Positions 9,322 to 18,846 of a DNA stretch of 64,000 nt are shown here, piece after piece; position 1 is the first letter of the stretch; every line of letters begins with the position of its first letter. The stretch comes from Zeaxanthinibacter enoshimensis (GTDB lineage Bacteria > Bacteroidota > Bacteroidia > Flavobacteriales > Flavobacteriaceae). The translations under genes were made by a program, and so were the position numbers. Below the pieces are notes generated by a model. That model saw only the letters and a program-made list of their open reading frames with translations, did no database searches and was not told where the DNA came from. The stretch covers positions 496,001 through 560,000 of the forward strand of contig NZ_SNYI01000001.1 of assembly GCF_004362865.1 (NCBI RefSeq). Direction: 5' to 3'.

Positions 9322-10489
9322 TGCGTTTTAGTGTTAGTATGAAGTGCGAAAGTTGTTCGTGTTGGGAATAACAAAGATTTAAAAAAGGGTTCAATAACGA
9401 AACCCTATTTCCGCGAATTGGTCTTAAAGTTTTTAACAGAATTTGTTGAAATCCCACCTCGGCAAGGAAGTTTGTTAGGCCTCCGGGATGCCGCACACTC
9501 TTAATAGAATTCGACATAAAAAAACATTTACAGAATAAACCAAAGAGTCGGTATTTATATACTTTACGGTTTATTTGAAAAGAGTTAGAGTCAGGTCCCG
9601 GTAACACGAAAGAGTGACCGGATAGAGATGATTATTCTTAAATGGAAGGAGAAAGTAAAAGGAAGTAAAAAAAAATCTATCAAACCCGTACGATCCTTCT
9701 GGCTGCGATAAAAATTTGTTATCACGACAAATGGATCTGCTGAACTAGGTAGTTCCCCCGAAACCTATATCCCGCAAATACCATGGCCAAAAATTGGTCT
9801 GGTTATCCTGTTCGTGCAATTGCAACCACGGGTGCTGTTTTTAACAGCTGTGCCACCCTAGGATAAGCACTCCCGTCAGGATCGTACTTTTGGTCTGATA
9901 GTTATGTATTACTCGGCTCCCCTAAGGTTACCGAATCGCTCTAAAGTGCAAACCCACCTTGAGCGTTGAGTTGAAAATGGATAATTCCTTGTACAGATCT
10001 AAGGCCTGCTATTCGTTGTGGCAATCAGTTCTGCCGGATTGGTGGCGATCACCAATTTCGACTCTTGTTGTTCCTCTAATCTCCTCTCGGTGATCGACGC
10101 TAGGATCAGGGTGAGAATCAGAACGCAGAACAGGATTACACACTTTTTCATAATTCCCAGGATTCGTTGATAATTTCTTCAGATACATAATGTATCCTGG
10201 GGAATTTTCGCAATATCAAATGTAATTGAATCTCTACTGTTTTAGGGGCTATATGTATAACCTGCAATAAATTATGTATGGATGGCGGTTAAAAAATGTG
10301 CTAAATTTAGCAGCAACACTCAATAAGGCCCCTTTATCCCTTTTGGCGCAGATAATAATCGTAGCCTCTCCTGTATTTAGAGAAAAGGATTTACCCCAAA
10401 AATAGAATACATCTCACCGCCGCCGGGTTATCTGTACGGCTTTCAGATCTTTATGTACAACTTTTATAGGTACTGAATAATCTCCTTCT
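9322..10489. other. Long intergenic region between nrdB and the LytTR regulator
   Basis: About 1.2 kb separates nrdB from the divergent regulator gene. The nrdB-proximal part should hold its promoter (minus-strand AATCTTTG at 9379-9372). A short hairpin GCTGTT-TTT-AACAGC lies at 9834-9848. The only open frame with gene-like features is the 50-codon one at 9999-10151, listed separately. No tRNA, known riboswitch or mobile-element end was recognised. Confidence 0.5.
9999..10151 (-). CDS. Possible small N-terminally anchored protein (50 aa)
   Basis: An ATG-to-TAG frame of 50 codons. The N-terminus is MKK followed by about 17 hydrophobic residues (CVILFCVLILTLILASI), then a charged segment TERRLEEQQESK and a short tail. 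This is the layout of a small signal-anchored protein. It sits alone in a 1.2-kb gap. There is no recognised family, and support is limited to composition and topology. Confidence 0.4.
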   Translation of the reverse strand: MKKCVILFCVLILTLILASITERRLEEQQESKLVIATNPAELIATTNSRP

Positions 10490-10497
10490 TATATTTG
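10490..10497 (+). promoter_or_regulatory. Putative -7 promoter box of the LytTR operon
   Basis: TATATTTG matches the Bacteroidota -7 consensus TAnnTTTG, 29 bp before the regulator ATG. No convincing -33 TTTG was found at the usual spacing. Confidence 0.4.
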
Positions 10498-10526
10498 ATT
10501 ATCTTTCCTTTAAAGAAATAATTCTC

Positions 10527-11261
10527 ATGCTTGAAGCCGTACTTGTAGACGATGAGAAGAAAGCATTGCAAAGCTTGTCCTGGGAACTGACAAACTTCAG
10601 CAACGAGATCCATGTGAAAGCCTCTTTTACCGATCCCTTTGAAGCCCTGGAGTACCTCGAGAAACATAGCCCGGACTGCCTGTTTCTCGATATTGAAATG
10701 CCAAAAATGGACGGATTCCAGTTCATCCAGAAGATCACCAAACGAGATTTTCCCGTAGTCATCACCACTGCCTACAATCAATACGCCATCCAGGCCCTGA
10801 AGAACGAGGCGCTGGACTACCTGCTGAAGCCCATAGACGGTGATGACCTGAAAGAGACGATCAGTAAGATCAAGAAATACCAGGCACGGAACCTGAATAC
10901 CGATAAACTTGAGAAATTATTACTGAATTTCAATAATAACCCGGTCCATAAAAAGATCACGGTAAACACGGATGGTAAACTCATCTTTCTTACAGCTGAT
11001 GAAATCCTGTATGCAGAATCTGACGGCAACTATAGTACGCTTTACCTGAAAGACGGGCAAAGGATCGTACTGACGAAAAAACTGAAAGAAGTAAACTTAT
11101 TATTACCTGCAGACGTATTTTATCGCATCCATAACTCGTATATCATCAACCTCTCTAAGATCAAGGAATTTATTAAGACTGACGGATACGTTGTATTGGT
11201 TTCAGGACACAAGATCCCGGTTTCCAGGCAGAAAAAGTCAGATTTCCTGGATATGTTATAA
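10527..11261 (+). CDS. LytTR-family response regulator
   Basis: This 244-residue protein has an N-terminal receiver domain (residues 1-120) with the acidic pair D8-D9, phospho-acceptor D55 in CLFLDIEMP, and Lys in YLLKPID. The C-terminal LytTR DNA-binding domain (about 140-240) contains ILYAESDGNYSTLYL, FYRIHNSYIINLSKI and the closing IPVSRQKKSDFL. It should bind direct repeats in target promoters. The cognate kinase gene follows 9 bp later; the regulator-first order is common in Bacteroidota. No lytTR target genes could be identified from this window. Confidence 0.93.
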   Translation: MLEAVLVDDEKKALQSLSWELTNFSNEIHVKASFTDPFEALEYLEKHSPDCLFLDIEMPKMDGFQFIQKITKRDFPVVITTAYNQYAIQALKNEALDYLLKPIDGDDLKETISKIKKYQARNLNTDKLEKLLLNFNNNPVHKKITVNTDGKLIFLTADEILYAESDGNYSTLYLKDGQRIVLTKKLKEVNLLLPADVFYRIHNSYIINLSKIKEFIKTDGYVVLVSGHKIPVSRQKKSDFLDML

Positions 11262-11270
11262 ATCGACCAA

Positions 11271-13205
11271 ATGAAACGCGCTTTTCCCCGGAATATAATA
11301 TGCCCGTTGCTAATGATCTCTGGTATTTTTTCAAATGCCCAGCACGATACGGCCGAATTCCTGAGAAAAACTGACAGCGTTCTGAAAGTAAAACCAAATA
11401 CTTACAAGGAGTTGGACCGAGTTTTTTCTCCCTACCGGAAAGACAGTGTTCTACTTACATACCTGGTCAGGAGGTCAGATTCTATCCAGTATTTCGATGG
11501 ACTGGCATACGCCTATAACCAGCTGGGAATACGCTCAAGAGATCTTGCAAATAATTCCCAGGCCATACGATATCACCAGCAGGGACTAGAGGCTGCCATT
11601 GTCGCCAACAACATGGAACTCAGGATACATAGCCTGAATATGCTGGGGCTGGACTATTTACAGAGCAACGCGATCAAATCTGCCCTGGATTACAGTAAGG
11701 AGGCACTATACCTGGCACGTTCCGTTAAGGACCCATCTCCCCTGATCAAAAGCACCATGAATGCCTCCCTGAACGGGATTGGGAATATTTACCGCACCCT
11801 GGAGCAGTATGACCTGGCTATAGACCTGTTCCGTGAGGCGGTGGAACTTGAACTGGAACTTGGGAATATTCCCCAGGCCGCTATCAACTACGCCCGGATT
11901 GGTGAATCGCTGGAGGCCATGGGAAATTTGGAGGAAGCACTGGTGAATTATAACGAGGCACTTGAACTCAATGAATTGGTCAGTTCTGACCAGGTGCAGG
12001 TGATGGGCAATTTTGGCATTGCACATGTCTATGTACACCAGGACAAATTGGAAGAAGCCCTCGGAATCTTTAATTCTATCCTTCCCCTGGCCGAAGAAAC
12101 CGGGGACATGGAAATGATCTCTGCGATCTACATCAATATCGGCTGGACGTATATACACATGGATCAACATGAAGATGCTAAACAATACCTGGGCAAAGGA
12201 TTACGAATGGCGGAGGAATACAACATCTACGGCAACATTTACACCGCCAAGACTTTCTTTCACGATCTTTATGAGAAGGAAGGGGATTTTGAAAATGCAC
12301 TCGAATACTACGAACAGGCGCAAACCATGCGACGAAAGATCTCGAACGAGCGAAATACCCGCTACGTATACGATGTGATCTCGCTGGCAGAATCCGAAGA
12401 ACGAAACAACCGGATAGAATCCCTGGCACAGGAGAACGAACTGGTCAAATTGAGATTAAAAAGAAACCAGAACACGCTGATCATAAGCACCCTGGTCCTG
12501 GCACTTTTCATCCTCATACTTTACATTTTTTACCGGCAGTACCAGCTCAGGAGCGATAAAAAGCTGCTGACCCTGGAACAGACCATGCTCCGCAGCCAGA
12601 TGAATCCGCATTTCCTGTTTAACTCCCTGAACTCCATCAAACTGTACATTATCAATAACGAGAAGAAGAATGCCGTACACTACCTCAACAAGTTCTCCAA
12701 GTTAGTTAGGAAGATCCTGGATGCCTCCTCCGTAAAAGAGATATCCCTGGCCGAAGAACTGGAAACAGTAAAACTATATATGAATATTGAGAACATCCGG
12801 TTTAATAACGAGATCAATTTCACCGTCCGGATCGACCAGCAGATAGACCCGCACCAGGTAAAAGTTCCATCGCTCATACTGCAACCTTTCCTGGAGAACG
12901 CCCTGTGGCACGGACTTTCATCCAAGGAAGGTGAAAAGAATATCGAGTTGCACATCTCCCGCGAGAATGAAAGGTTCATGCAGATCGCCATTACAGATAA
13001 CGGGGTGGGACGCGATGCTTCAGAGGCCTTGAAAAAAAGCAGGGTTTTAAAGCGAAAATCCCTGGGAATAGACATCACCAAGGAACGACTTCAGAATTTC
13101 TCAAAGGCTTACCGGAATTCGTTCGAAATTGATATCATTGACCTTTTCGACCGGATGCGGCAACCGACCGGCACCCAAATCGTCCTTCATATCCCTACGG
13201 CCTGA
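11271..13205 (+). CDS. TPR-containing LytS-type sensor histidine kinase
   Basis: This 644-residue protein has an N-terminal signal sequence ending near NAQHD. A periplasmic array of tetratricopeptide repeats follows (about residues 60-370; for example GNIYRTLEQYDLAIDLFREA and NLEEALVNYNEALEL). Next come a coiled coil, one membrane helix (LIISTLVLALFILILYIFY, near residue 405) and the cytoplasmic His_kinase domain with the phosphorylation motif MLRSQMNPHFLFNSLNSIK. The ATP-binding part carries LQPFLENALWHG and ITDNGVGRDAS. It phosphorylates the LytTR regulator encoded just upstream. The stimulus is unknown; TPR sensors usually respond to protein or peptide contacts. The gene end overlaps the convergent DUF3109 gene by 11 bp. 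Confidence 0.92.
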   Translation: MKRAFPRNIICPLLMISGIFSNAQHDTAEFLRKTDSVLKVKPNTYKELDRVFSPYRKDSVLLTYLVRRSDSIQYFDGLAYAYNQLGIRSRDLANNSQAIRYHQQGLEAAIVANNMELRIHSLNMLGLDYLQSNAIKSALDYSKEALYLARSVKDPSPLIKSTMNASLNGIGNIYRTLEQYDLAIDLFREAVELELELGNIPQAAINYARIGESLEAMGNLEEALVNYNEALELNELVSSDQVQVMGNFGIAHVYVHQDKLEEALGIFNSILPLAEETGDMEMISAIYINIGWTYIHMDQHEDAKQYLGKGLRMAEEYNIYGNIYTAKTFFHDLYEKEGDFENALEYYEQAQTMRRKISNERNTRYVYDVISLAESEERNNRIESLAQENELVKLRLKRNQNTLIISTLVLALFILILYIFYRQYQLRSDKKLLTLEQTMLRSQMNPHFLFNSLNSIKLYIINNEKKNAVHYLNKFSKLVRKILDASSVKEISLAEELETVKLYMNIENIRFNNEINFTVRIDQQIDPHQVKVPSLILQPFLENALWHGLSSKEGEKNIELHISRENERFMQIAITDNGVGRDASEALKKSRVLKRKSLGIDITKERLQNFSKAYRNSFEIDIIDLFDRMRQPTGTQIVLHIPTA

Positions 13206-13767
13206 GGTGTTCTTTGGCTACTTTTTCAAGTTCTTCATACCACTCTTGGCCGAATTTCCGAACCAGGGCTTCTTTTACGAATTTGTAGACAGGAACCTGT
13301 AATTCAGCACCAAGGCCACAAGCCGGATCACAGATCTGCCATTTGTGGTAGTTCACTGCCGTAAGTTCCGTATACTCCCTGACGCGAACAGGGTACAGGT
13401 GGCAGGAAACCGGTTTTACCCAATTGGTGACCCCATCCTTCGCCGCCTGCTCCAGGCCGCAGAGCGCTGTCCCGTTATCACTGAAAGTCACGTAGGCGCA
13501 TTCCTTGTTATTGACCAGGGGGGTTTCCCAGTCGCCATCACTACCTTTCACGTAAGTGCCCTGCTGTTCGATGGCAGTAATTCCCTCCGGTCTCAGATAA
13601 GGTCTCACCTTGGGATAAATTTCTCTGAGAATCTCTGTCTCTGCAGCCTCGAGGGGGGCACCAGCCTCCCCTTCCACGCAGCAAGCCCCTTTGCAGGCAC
13701 TTAAATTGCATACAAAATCGTTCTCAATAATTTCTTCGGAAACAATGGTCTTTCCCAGTTGAAACAT
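13195..13767 (-). CDS. DUF3109 family Cys-rich protein
   Basis: The ATG at 13767 is used; a GTG lies two codons upstream. The 190-residue protein begins with the conserved FVCNLSACKGACCVEGEAGAPL, where clustered Cys could bind a metal or Fe-S cluster. More Cys follow in KECAYVTF, TALCGLEQA, PVSCHLYPVRV and QICDPACGLG. This pattern defines DUF3109, a near-universal Bacteroidota protein related in style to the YkgJ Fe-S proteins; no biochemical role is established. It converges on the kinase gene with an 11-bp overlap. Confidence 0.88.
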   Translation of the reverse strand: MFQLGKTIVSEEIIENDFVCNLSACKGACCVEGEAGAPLEAAETEILREIYPKVRPYLRPEGITAIEQQGTYVKGSDGDWETPLVNNKECAYVTFSDNGTALCGLEQAAKDGVTNWVKPVSCHLYPVRVREYTELTAVNYHKWQICDPACGLGAELQVPVYKFVKEALVRKFGQEWYEELEKVAKEHLRP

Positions 13768-13861
13768 ACCCACTCATTTAAGTCGGCCAAAGATACCGCT
13801 TTGTTATTGTTAAGACAGTAATAATTTAATGGTTTCGTAATCCAAGGATGCTTCTAAGACG

Positions 13862-13869
13862 TACCTTTG
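13862..13869 (+). promoter_or_regulatory. Putative -7 box upstream of marC-like gene
   Basis: TACCTTTG matches TAnnTTTG, 22 bp before the ATG at 13892. No clear -33 element is visible at the usual distance. Confidence 0.4.
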
Positions 13870-13891
13870 TCGACTTTTAAAAATAAATGCT

Positions 13892-14494
13892 ATGAGTTTA
13901 GACTTTCGCGAAATTGCAACCACGACAATGGTTCTTTTTGCTGTCATCGATATCCTGGGAGGGATTCCTGTGATCGTTAGCCTGCGAAACAAGGTAGGGC
14001 ACATCCAGTCAGGAAAGGCAACTATCGTTGCCGCCTGTATCATGGTCGCTTTCCTCTTTGTCGGGGAAGAGATCCTGAACCTGATCGGGATAGACGTGAA
14101 TTCATTCGCAGTGGCCGGTGCCTTCATCATATTTTTCCTTGCAATTGAAATGATACTCGGGATTTCCCTTTATAAAGACGACGAACCTGAGAGTGCATCT
14201 ATCGTACCCATAGCATTTCCACTGATCGCAGGTGCGGGAACCCTTACTTCTTTATTATCTTTGCGGGCAGAGTATCACGTGGAGAATATCATTATCGCCA
14301 TTATTCTGAATACCATTTTCGTTTACCTGGTACTGAAGTCGTCCGGACGTATTGGTCGCTTCCTGGGTAAGAGTGGATTAAGTGTGATCCGGAAGGTATT
14401 TGGTGTTATCCTGATGGCTATTGCTGTAAAATTATTTGCAGCCAATGTACACCAATTGTTCGCGATACAGGAAACCCTGGCAACCCTTAAGTAG
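13892..14494 (+). CDS. MarC family integral membrane protein
   Basis: A 200-residue protein with six predicted membrane helices and the MarC signature features: an early AVIDILGGIPVIVSL segment, the mid-protein PIAFPLIAGAGTLTSLLSL, and a C-terminal VFGVILMAIAVKLF helix. MarC proteins were once linked to multiple antibiotic resistance, but that role was not upheld and their transport substrate is unsettled. The following gene starts 2 bp after the stop, so the two are probably co-transcribed. Confidence 0.9.
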   Translation: MSLDFREIATTTMVLFAVIDILGGIPVIVSLRNKVGHIQSGKATIVAACIMVAFLFVGEEILNLIGIDVNSFAVAGAFIIFFLAIEMILGISLYKDDEPESASIVPIAFPLIAGAGTLTSLLSLRAEYHVENIIIAIILNTIFVYLVLKSSGRIGRFLGKSGLSVIRKVFGVILMAIAVKLFAANVHQLFAIQETLATLK

Positions 14495-14496
14495 TT

Positions 14497-14700
14497 ATGA
14501 ACAAATATCTAAGTATAATTCTTGTCGTACTGGCACTGGCGCTTATCGCCTATAATGTAACCGTTATCGATTTCAACGATCCGTTACAGGGAGACAGCAC
14601 TATCGCCATCATCGGGATAGTCGCGGCACTTTGCGCCATCGTACTCATCCTGATCTTTAACACTTCCAAAAAGATCCAGAAAAAGATAGAGGAAGATTAA
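14497..14700 (+). CDS. Small two-helix membrane protein, unknown
   Basis: A 67-residue protein with two hydrophobic helices (residues 4-22 and 38-56), a short DFNDPLQGDST loop, and a Lys-rich cytoplasmic tail ending KKIEED. It directly follows the marC-like gene with a 2-bp gap and overlaps the stop of the convergent protease gene by 4 bp. I do not recognise a family. Position suggests an accessory to, or passenger with, the MarC-like protein. Confidence 0.7.
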   Translation: MNKYLSIILVVLALALIAYNVTVIDFNDPLQGDSTIAIIGIVAALCAIVLILIFNTSKKIQKKIEED

Positions 14701-16319
14701 TCCTGCCTGATCATCGGGGTATCCGAAGGCCGGTCCAGCTGAAGCACCTTCTGTAACATAGGGTCGTTCTCGGCTTTTATCCTGGCCTGCTGGTCAGGTC
14801 CGAATAACTGGGCAGCAAGGGCAGCTTTCAGGTATCCCTTAATACGCTCTTCCATATCGTAATAGCGGAGGTTGAGCTTCTGCACCAAGGGCCAGCGTTC
14901 AGCGTAATTGATGAAGTTCTCAAAAAGGATGTCATCAACGTTGAACTTATTCATAAAGTGGTGCTCGCTCATCTGGGCATACCTGTTCCTGTCTTCTTCC
15001 AGGTGGTCAAAAATAAATCTTGAAAATAGTCCAAAAGAACTGTCCAGGCTCTCCACGGCTTCTTCTTCGTGAGAGCCGATAGGTACGAACACATCAGGGA
15101 TTATTCCTCCACCCCCGTAGACTATCTTTCCTTTGGGAGTCTCGAACCGGAGAGAATCCGCTACTTTGATACTGTCAGCTTCCATCAGCTCACCATTTTC
15201 ATAGCGGTTCATAAAACGTTCATAGTAATCCTCGGTTCCATTCTCGTAACTCTTCTGAATAGAACGCCCTGTAGGTGTATAATACCTGGATACCGTAAGT
15301 CTTACGGCTGATCCATCCCCGAGTTCCATCTCGCGCTGAACCAGGCCCTTCCCGAAGGATCTCCGCCCCACGATGGTGCCGATATCGTTATCCTGTAATG
15401 CCCCGGCAACGATCTCGCTGGCAGATGCAGAACGCTCATTGATCAGTACGTACACCGGTTTGTTCTCAAAATTCCCTTTTTTAGTAGCATAGGTCTTATC
15501 GACCTTGCCTTTTTTGTTCTTAGTATAGAGAATCAGTTTGCCATCCTGCAGGAATTCATCGGCCATTTTCTGGGCAATTCCCAAATAGCCCCCTGGGTTA
15601 TCCCTGAGATCGAGCACCAGTTTTTCCGCCCCTTTCTTTTGAAGATTCTTCAGGGCCCTGGAAAATTCTTTATAAGTAGATTCTGCAAAGCGATTCACCT
15701 TGATATACCCGATATCCTCTCGCAACATATATTGTGCCTCAACGCTGGCCAGGGGAATCCGGTCCCGCCGGATATTGACGTCAAAAGTTTTATCCGCTGT
15801 TTTCCTGTAAATTTTAAGCTTTACAGAGGTACCTTCTTTCCCTTTAAGCTTACTCACGATATCTGCACTAGGCAATCTTTTTCCATAAAGAGTATCGGTA
15901 TTGGCCATAAGGATCCTGTCCCCCGGCTTTATCCCTTTCTCTTCACTGGGGCCGTTCTGCACAGCACGGATAACGGCAATGGTATCCTTATACATATAGA
16001 AATTCACCCCTATCCCCACGAAGTCACCCTTCATGTTCTCTGAGACCTGTGCCATATCTTCTTTAGGGATATAAACAGAATGGGGATCCAGTTTATCCAG
16101 GATATTGTTCACCGTCACGTCTACAATACTGTCTGTATTGATATCGTCTACATATTCATAATCGATATAATCGATAAGACGGTTCAGTTTATCTTTTTTC
16201 GAATTGGTTGTAAAGAGTTTTTCCGGCGTATCGTTGAAATTCAGTTTACCGCCCAAAAAGATACCGCATGCCAGGGCAAGGGCGACAATCGTAGGCCATA
16301 AGTAATACTGTTTTTTCAT
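14697..16319 (-). CDS. S41 (C-terminal processing) peptidase
   Basis: The 540-residue protein is a CtpA/Prc-type serine protease. It has an N-terminal signal anchor (PTIVALALACGIFLGG), then a PDZ domain (about 85-175, with GVNFYMYKDT and GIKPGDRIL) and the S41 catalytic core. The Ser sits in NERSASASEIVAGAL and the general-base Lys in RRSFGKGLVQ. A C-terminal extension of about 150 residues is usual for Bacteroidota members. It should act in the periplasm on C-termini of exported proteins. The gene for a dCMP deaminase ends 10 bp upstream on the same strand. Confidence 0.92.
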   Translation of the reverse strand: MKKQYYLWPTIVALALACGIFLGGKLNFNDTPEKLFTTNSKKDKLNRLIDYIDYEYVDDINTDSIVDVTVNNILDKLDPHSVYIPKEDMAQVSENMKGDFVGIGVNFYMYKDTIAVIRAVQNGPSEEKGIKPGDRILMANTDTLYGKRLPSADIVSKLKGKEGTSVKLKIYRKTADKTFDVNIRRDRIPLASVEAQYMLREDIGYIKVNRFAESTYKEFSRALKNLQKKGAEKLVLDLRDNPGGYLGIAQKMADEFLQDGKLILYTKNKKGKVDKTYATKKGNFENKPVYVLINERSASASEIVAGALQDNDIGTIVGRRSFGKGLVQREMELGDGSAVRLTVSRYYTPTGRSIQKSYENGTEDYYERFMNRYENGELMEADSIKVADSLRFETPKGKIVYGGGGIIPDVFVPIGSHEEEAVESLDSSFGLFSRFIFDHLEEDRNRYAQMSEHHFMNKFNVDDILFENFINYAERWPLVQKLNLRYYDMEERIKGYLKAALAAQLFGPDQQARIKAENDPMLQKVLQLDRPSDTPMIRQD

Positions 16320-16329
16320 CGATCAGTTT

Positions 16330-16770
16330 TTAGATCACTTTCTCCTCGATCACCGGGAGATGCTGGAGTTCCACTCCTGCTTTTTGCAGGAACCTGAGCC
16401 CGGAGTCGTCTTTATACGCTGTCTGGTATACCACACGTTTTATGCCGGACTGGTGAATGAGCTTACTGCATTCTTTACAAGGAGACATGGTAATATATAA
16501 TGTAGCCCCCTGGCAGCTCTGGGTAGAAGAAGCAACTTTTAAGATGGCATTGGCCTCGGCATGTAAAACATACCATTTGGTATAACCCTCCTCGTCCTCG
16601 CAAAAATTCTCAAAACCCGTCGGAGTCCCGTTATAACCATCAGAGATGATCATCCGGTCTTTTACGATGATCGCCCCCACCTGCCGGCGGACGCAATAGG
16701 ATAGCTTACCCCATTCATGTGCCATCCGTAAATAAGCCTTATCGTACTTTGATCGTTTTCCCTCGTTCAT
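16330..16770 (-). CDS. dCMP/cytidine deaminase family protein
   Basis: A 146-residue zinc-dependent deaminase. The motif HAEANAI (H70, E72) and PCKEC (C98, C101) supply the zinc ligands and catalytic Glu. Its size and the early GAIIVKDRMIISDGYNG segment match ComEB-type deoxycytidylate deaminases, which make dUMP for thymidylate synthesis. It lies 10 bp upstream of the S41 protease gene, within a leftward run of four genes (17491-18219 to 14697). Confidence 0.9.
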   Translation of the reverse strand: MNEGKRSKYDKAYLRMAHEWGKLSYCVRRQVGAIIVKDRMIISDGYNGTPTGFENFCEDEEGYTKWYVLHAEANAILKVASSTQSCQGATLYITMSPCKECSKLIHQSGIKRVVYQTAYKDDSGLRFLQKAGVELQHLPVIEEKVI

Positions 16771-16853
16771 AAAGGTAATTCGGGTTGCGGGATTCTAGCT
16801 GCTACTAAGATACCTGCTTTAGGAACGCTTCACAAACCCCAAACGGTTAATTT

Positions 16854-17456
16854 TTAATTAAAACAGGCTACCCAATTAGGGAACGTATCGATCAGCATAG
16901 GTATTGTGGCCAACCCTATAATTATCGCTCCTACAGTAATATACCAGTATGATCGCACTTTTAACAGGGTTCTGAAGAGGTATGTAAGCCCAAGCATCAC
17001 CAGTAGGATCACCAGTTGTGATAATTCTATCCCGGTAGCGAATCCAAGAAGGGGTCCTGCTTTGGATTCTTCCCCCGCCATGAGCATATTAAAGTAGTTA
17101 GAAAAACCGAAGCCATGGATGAGACCAAAGAAGGCAGCAGAAAGACAGTGCATATACAGATCTGTCTTATCGGCATCTCTCCTGGTGAACATCAGGCTGA
17201 GAACTGCTGTGATCACAATGGTGATCGGGATGAGGAATTCAATACACTCTGCCGGGACGCGAAAGAGTTCGTAGACAGAGAGGGCCAGAGATGTACAGTG
17301 AAATATCGTGAATACGGTAGCAAGGAAAAGTACTTTTTTCCATCCCCTGAAGGTAAAGGGCAGAGCCAGGGCTGCGAGATAAAGGATGTGATCATAAGCC
17401 CCGGGATCCATTACGTGCTTATAGCCCAGTTCTACATAAAACCCGAATTCTCCCAT
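16854..17456 (-). CDS. HupE/UreJ family membrane protein
   Basis: A 200-residue, mostly hydrophobic protein with about six helices. The conserved HupE/UreJ features are present: an early GAYDHILYLAAL, then FTIFHCTSLALS, and FFGLIHGFGFSNYF followed by FATGIELSQL. Characterised relatives are nickel or cobalt permease-like proteins, but the flavobacterial members are uncharacterised. It lies 34 bp downstream of the DjlA-like gene and 83 bp upstream of the deaminase gene, on the same strand. Confidence 0.85.
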   Translation of the reverse strand: MGEFGFYVELGYKHVMDPGAYDHILYLAALALPFTFRGWKKVLFLATVFTIFHCTSLALSVYELFRVPAECIEFLIPITIVITAVLSLMFTRRDADKTDLYMHCLSAAFFGLIHGFGFSNYFNMLMAGEESKAGPLLGFATGIELSQLVILLVMLGLTYLFRTLLKVRSYWYITVGAIIIGLATIPMLIDTFPNWVACFN

Positions 17457-17490
17457 GATGTGATTTTTATTTAAATACCGGTATTATTGT

Positions 17491-18219
17491 CTATAGTCCA
17501 CGTTCGCGCTGAATATGCTCGTATGCTTTCTGGACTTCCTTGAATTTCTCCTCAGCCCCTTTTTTAATTGCTTCGTCCTTGGTGATCACCCGGTCCGGGT
17601 GATATTTCTTAGCCATCGTCCTGTAGGCCCTTTTTACTTCTTCATCCGTAGCACTGCGTTCAATTTCCAGGATCTTGTACGCGTTATCGGCAGATTTCAC
17701 GAACATCGCCTTTATACTCTCAAAATCATGTGAACCTATTCTCAAGTAGCCGGCAATCTCCGAAAGTTTCGCAATTTCTGCCGGACTTGCCGAACCATCA
17801 GCCTGGGCGATCCCAAAGAGAAAGTGCAGCAATTGAAGTCGCACTTCATACCGGGTACGCTGGTTGAGGAAGGAACAAATATTCTGGGCGGATATCTCTC
17901 GTTTTTTAACAACCTCGTTAAAGGTGCGGAAGATAGCGTTGGCCTTATCCTTCCCATAAGTACTGAGGAAATATTGCCGGACATAGTCGAGCTCCCGCTG
18001 ACTTACCTGCCCGTCTGCTTTGATCACTATGGAACAGAGAGACAGCAGGTGCAGTTCAAAATCGGATGGTGAAACCTGTTGCCTTGTAAAATCACTGAAG
18101 ACTGTCCTTCCTCCTCCCCTGCCTTGTGAATCCAACAGGCTGCCCAGGAAAAATCCAATCAATGCCCCGGGTAGTCTGAAGAAAAAATAGCCCAGGATTG
18201 CCGCTATCCATTTGATCAT
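17491..18219 (-). CDS. DjlA-like co-chaperone (TerB-like plus C-terminal J domain)
   Basis: A 242-residue protein with an N-terminal membrane segment ([20 protein letters not shown]). A TerB-like helical domain follows (about 50-165), with acidic turns in [14 protein letters not shown] and [14 protein letters not shown]. The C-terminal J domain (about 178-240) carries the invariant HPD in KKYHPDRV. This matches DjlA, a membrane-anchored DnaJ homologue that recruits DnaK. It is the first gene of a leftward run with HupE, dCMP deaminase and S41 protease. Confidence 0.9.
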   Translation of the reverse strand: MIKWIAAILGYFFFRLPGALIGFFLGSLLDSQGRGGGRTVFSDFTRQQVSPSDFELHLLSLCSIVIKADGQVSQRELDYVRQYFLSTYGKDKANAIFRTFNEVVKKREISAQNICSFLNQRTRYEVRLQLLHFLFGIAQADGSASPAEIAKLSEIAGYLRIGSHDFESIKAMFVKSADNAYKILEIERSATDEEVKRAYRTMAKKYHPDRVITKDEAIKKGAEEKFKEVQKAYEHIQRERGL

Positions 18220-18316
18220 GCTTTATTGAAAATTTACGCAAATATAGGACATTGCACAGGATTAGCAGCCCGGTTTTCTCCCTAAGCCACAACTGTGTAA
18301 AGTGCTTTGAATTGGT

Positions 18317-18324
18317 TATCTTTG
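18317..18324 (+). promoter_or_regulatory. Putative -7 box of the bacilliredoxin gene
   Basis: TATCTTTG matches TAnnTTTG and lies 27 bp before the ATG at 18352. A -33 partner is not obvious. Confidence 0.45.
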
Positions 18325-18351
18325 TAGCCTGAAATTCAAAACAAAAAGCAT

Positions 18352-18762
18352 ATGTACCCTGCAGAATTAGTAAAACCTATGAGAGAAGACCTGGCATCTG
18401 CCGGTTTTGAAGAATTATATACCGCTGAAGCCGTTGAAAAAGCCATTAATCAAAAGGGTACCACCCTGGTTGTGGTTAACTCAGTTTGCGGATGTGCTGC
18501 TGCCAATGCCCGTCCGGGAGCCAAAATGAGCCTCGATAACTGCAAAACTCCGGATCACCTGGTTACCGTATTTGCCGGGGTAGATACAGAGGCAGTGAAC
18601 GCCGCCCGCGACCTGATGGTTCCTTTTCCTCCCTCTTCTCCGAGCATGGCCTTATTCAAAGATGGAGAACTGGTGCACATGATAGAACGTCACCATATTG
18701 AAGGAAGACCTGCAGAGCTAATCGCGGAGAACCTGAAGGAAGCTTACAACGATTACTGTTAA
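18352..18762 (+). CDS. BrxA/BrxB family bacilliredoxin
   Basis: A 136-residue thioredoxin-fold protein with the CGC active site (C46-G47-C48 in NSVCGCAAANARPG) characteristic of the YphP/YqiW family. In Firmicutes these remove bacillithiol from mixed disulfides. In Bacteroidota, where bacillithiol also occurs in some lineages, the same role is likely but not proven here. It is monocistronic: a -7 box precedes it and a strong terminator follows. Confidence 0.92.
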   Translation: MYPAELVKPMREDLASAGFEELYTAEAVEKAINQKGTTLVVVNSVCGCAAANARPGAKMSLDNCKTPDHLVTVFAGVDTEAVNAARDLMVPFPPSSPSMALFKDGELVHMIERHHIEGRPAELIAENLKEAYNDYC

Positions 18763-18806
18763 GATCCGGGTGTAATACCCCGTTACAGAGAAGTATAATA
18801 TTGGTT

Positions 18807-18840
18807 AAAAACCGTTCGTATCCGGGCGGTTTTTTATTTT
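18807..18840 (+). terminator. Rho-independent terminator after bacilliredoxin gene
   Basis: AAAAACCG (18807-18814) pairs with CGGTTTTT (18827-18834), 12-base loop, followed by an A/T-rich tail TATTTT. Confidence 0.75.
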
Positions 18841-18846
18841 TGAGTC

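Noticed and set aside
9791-9874. Short plus-strand frame starting MAKNWSGYPVRAIATT
   Set aside because: Only 27 codons, no membrane segment or promoter, and a chance resemblance to GYSVR-type motifs of unrelated proteins.
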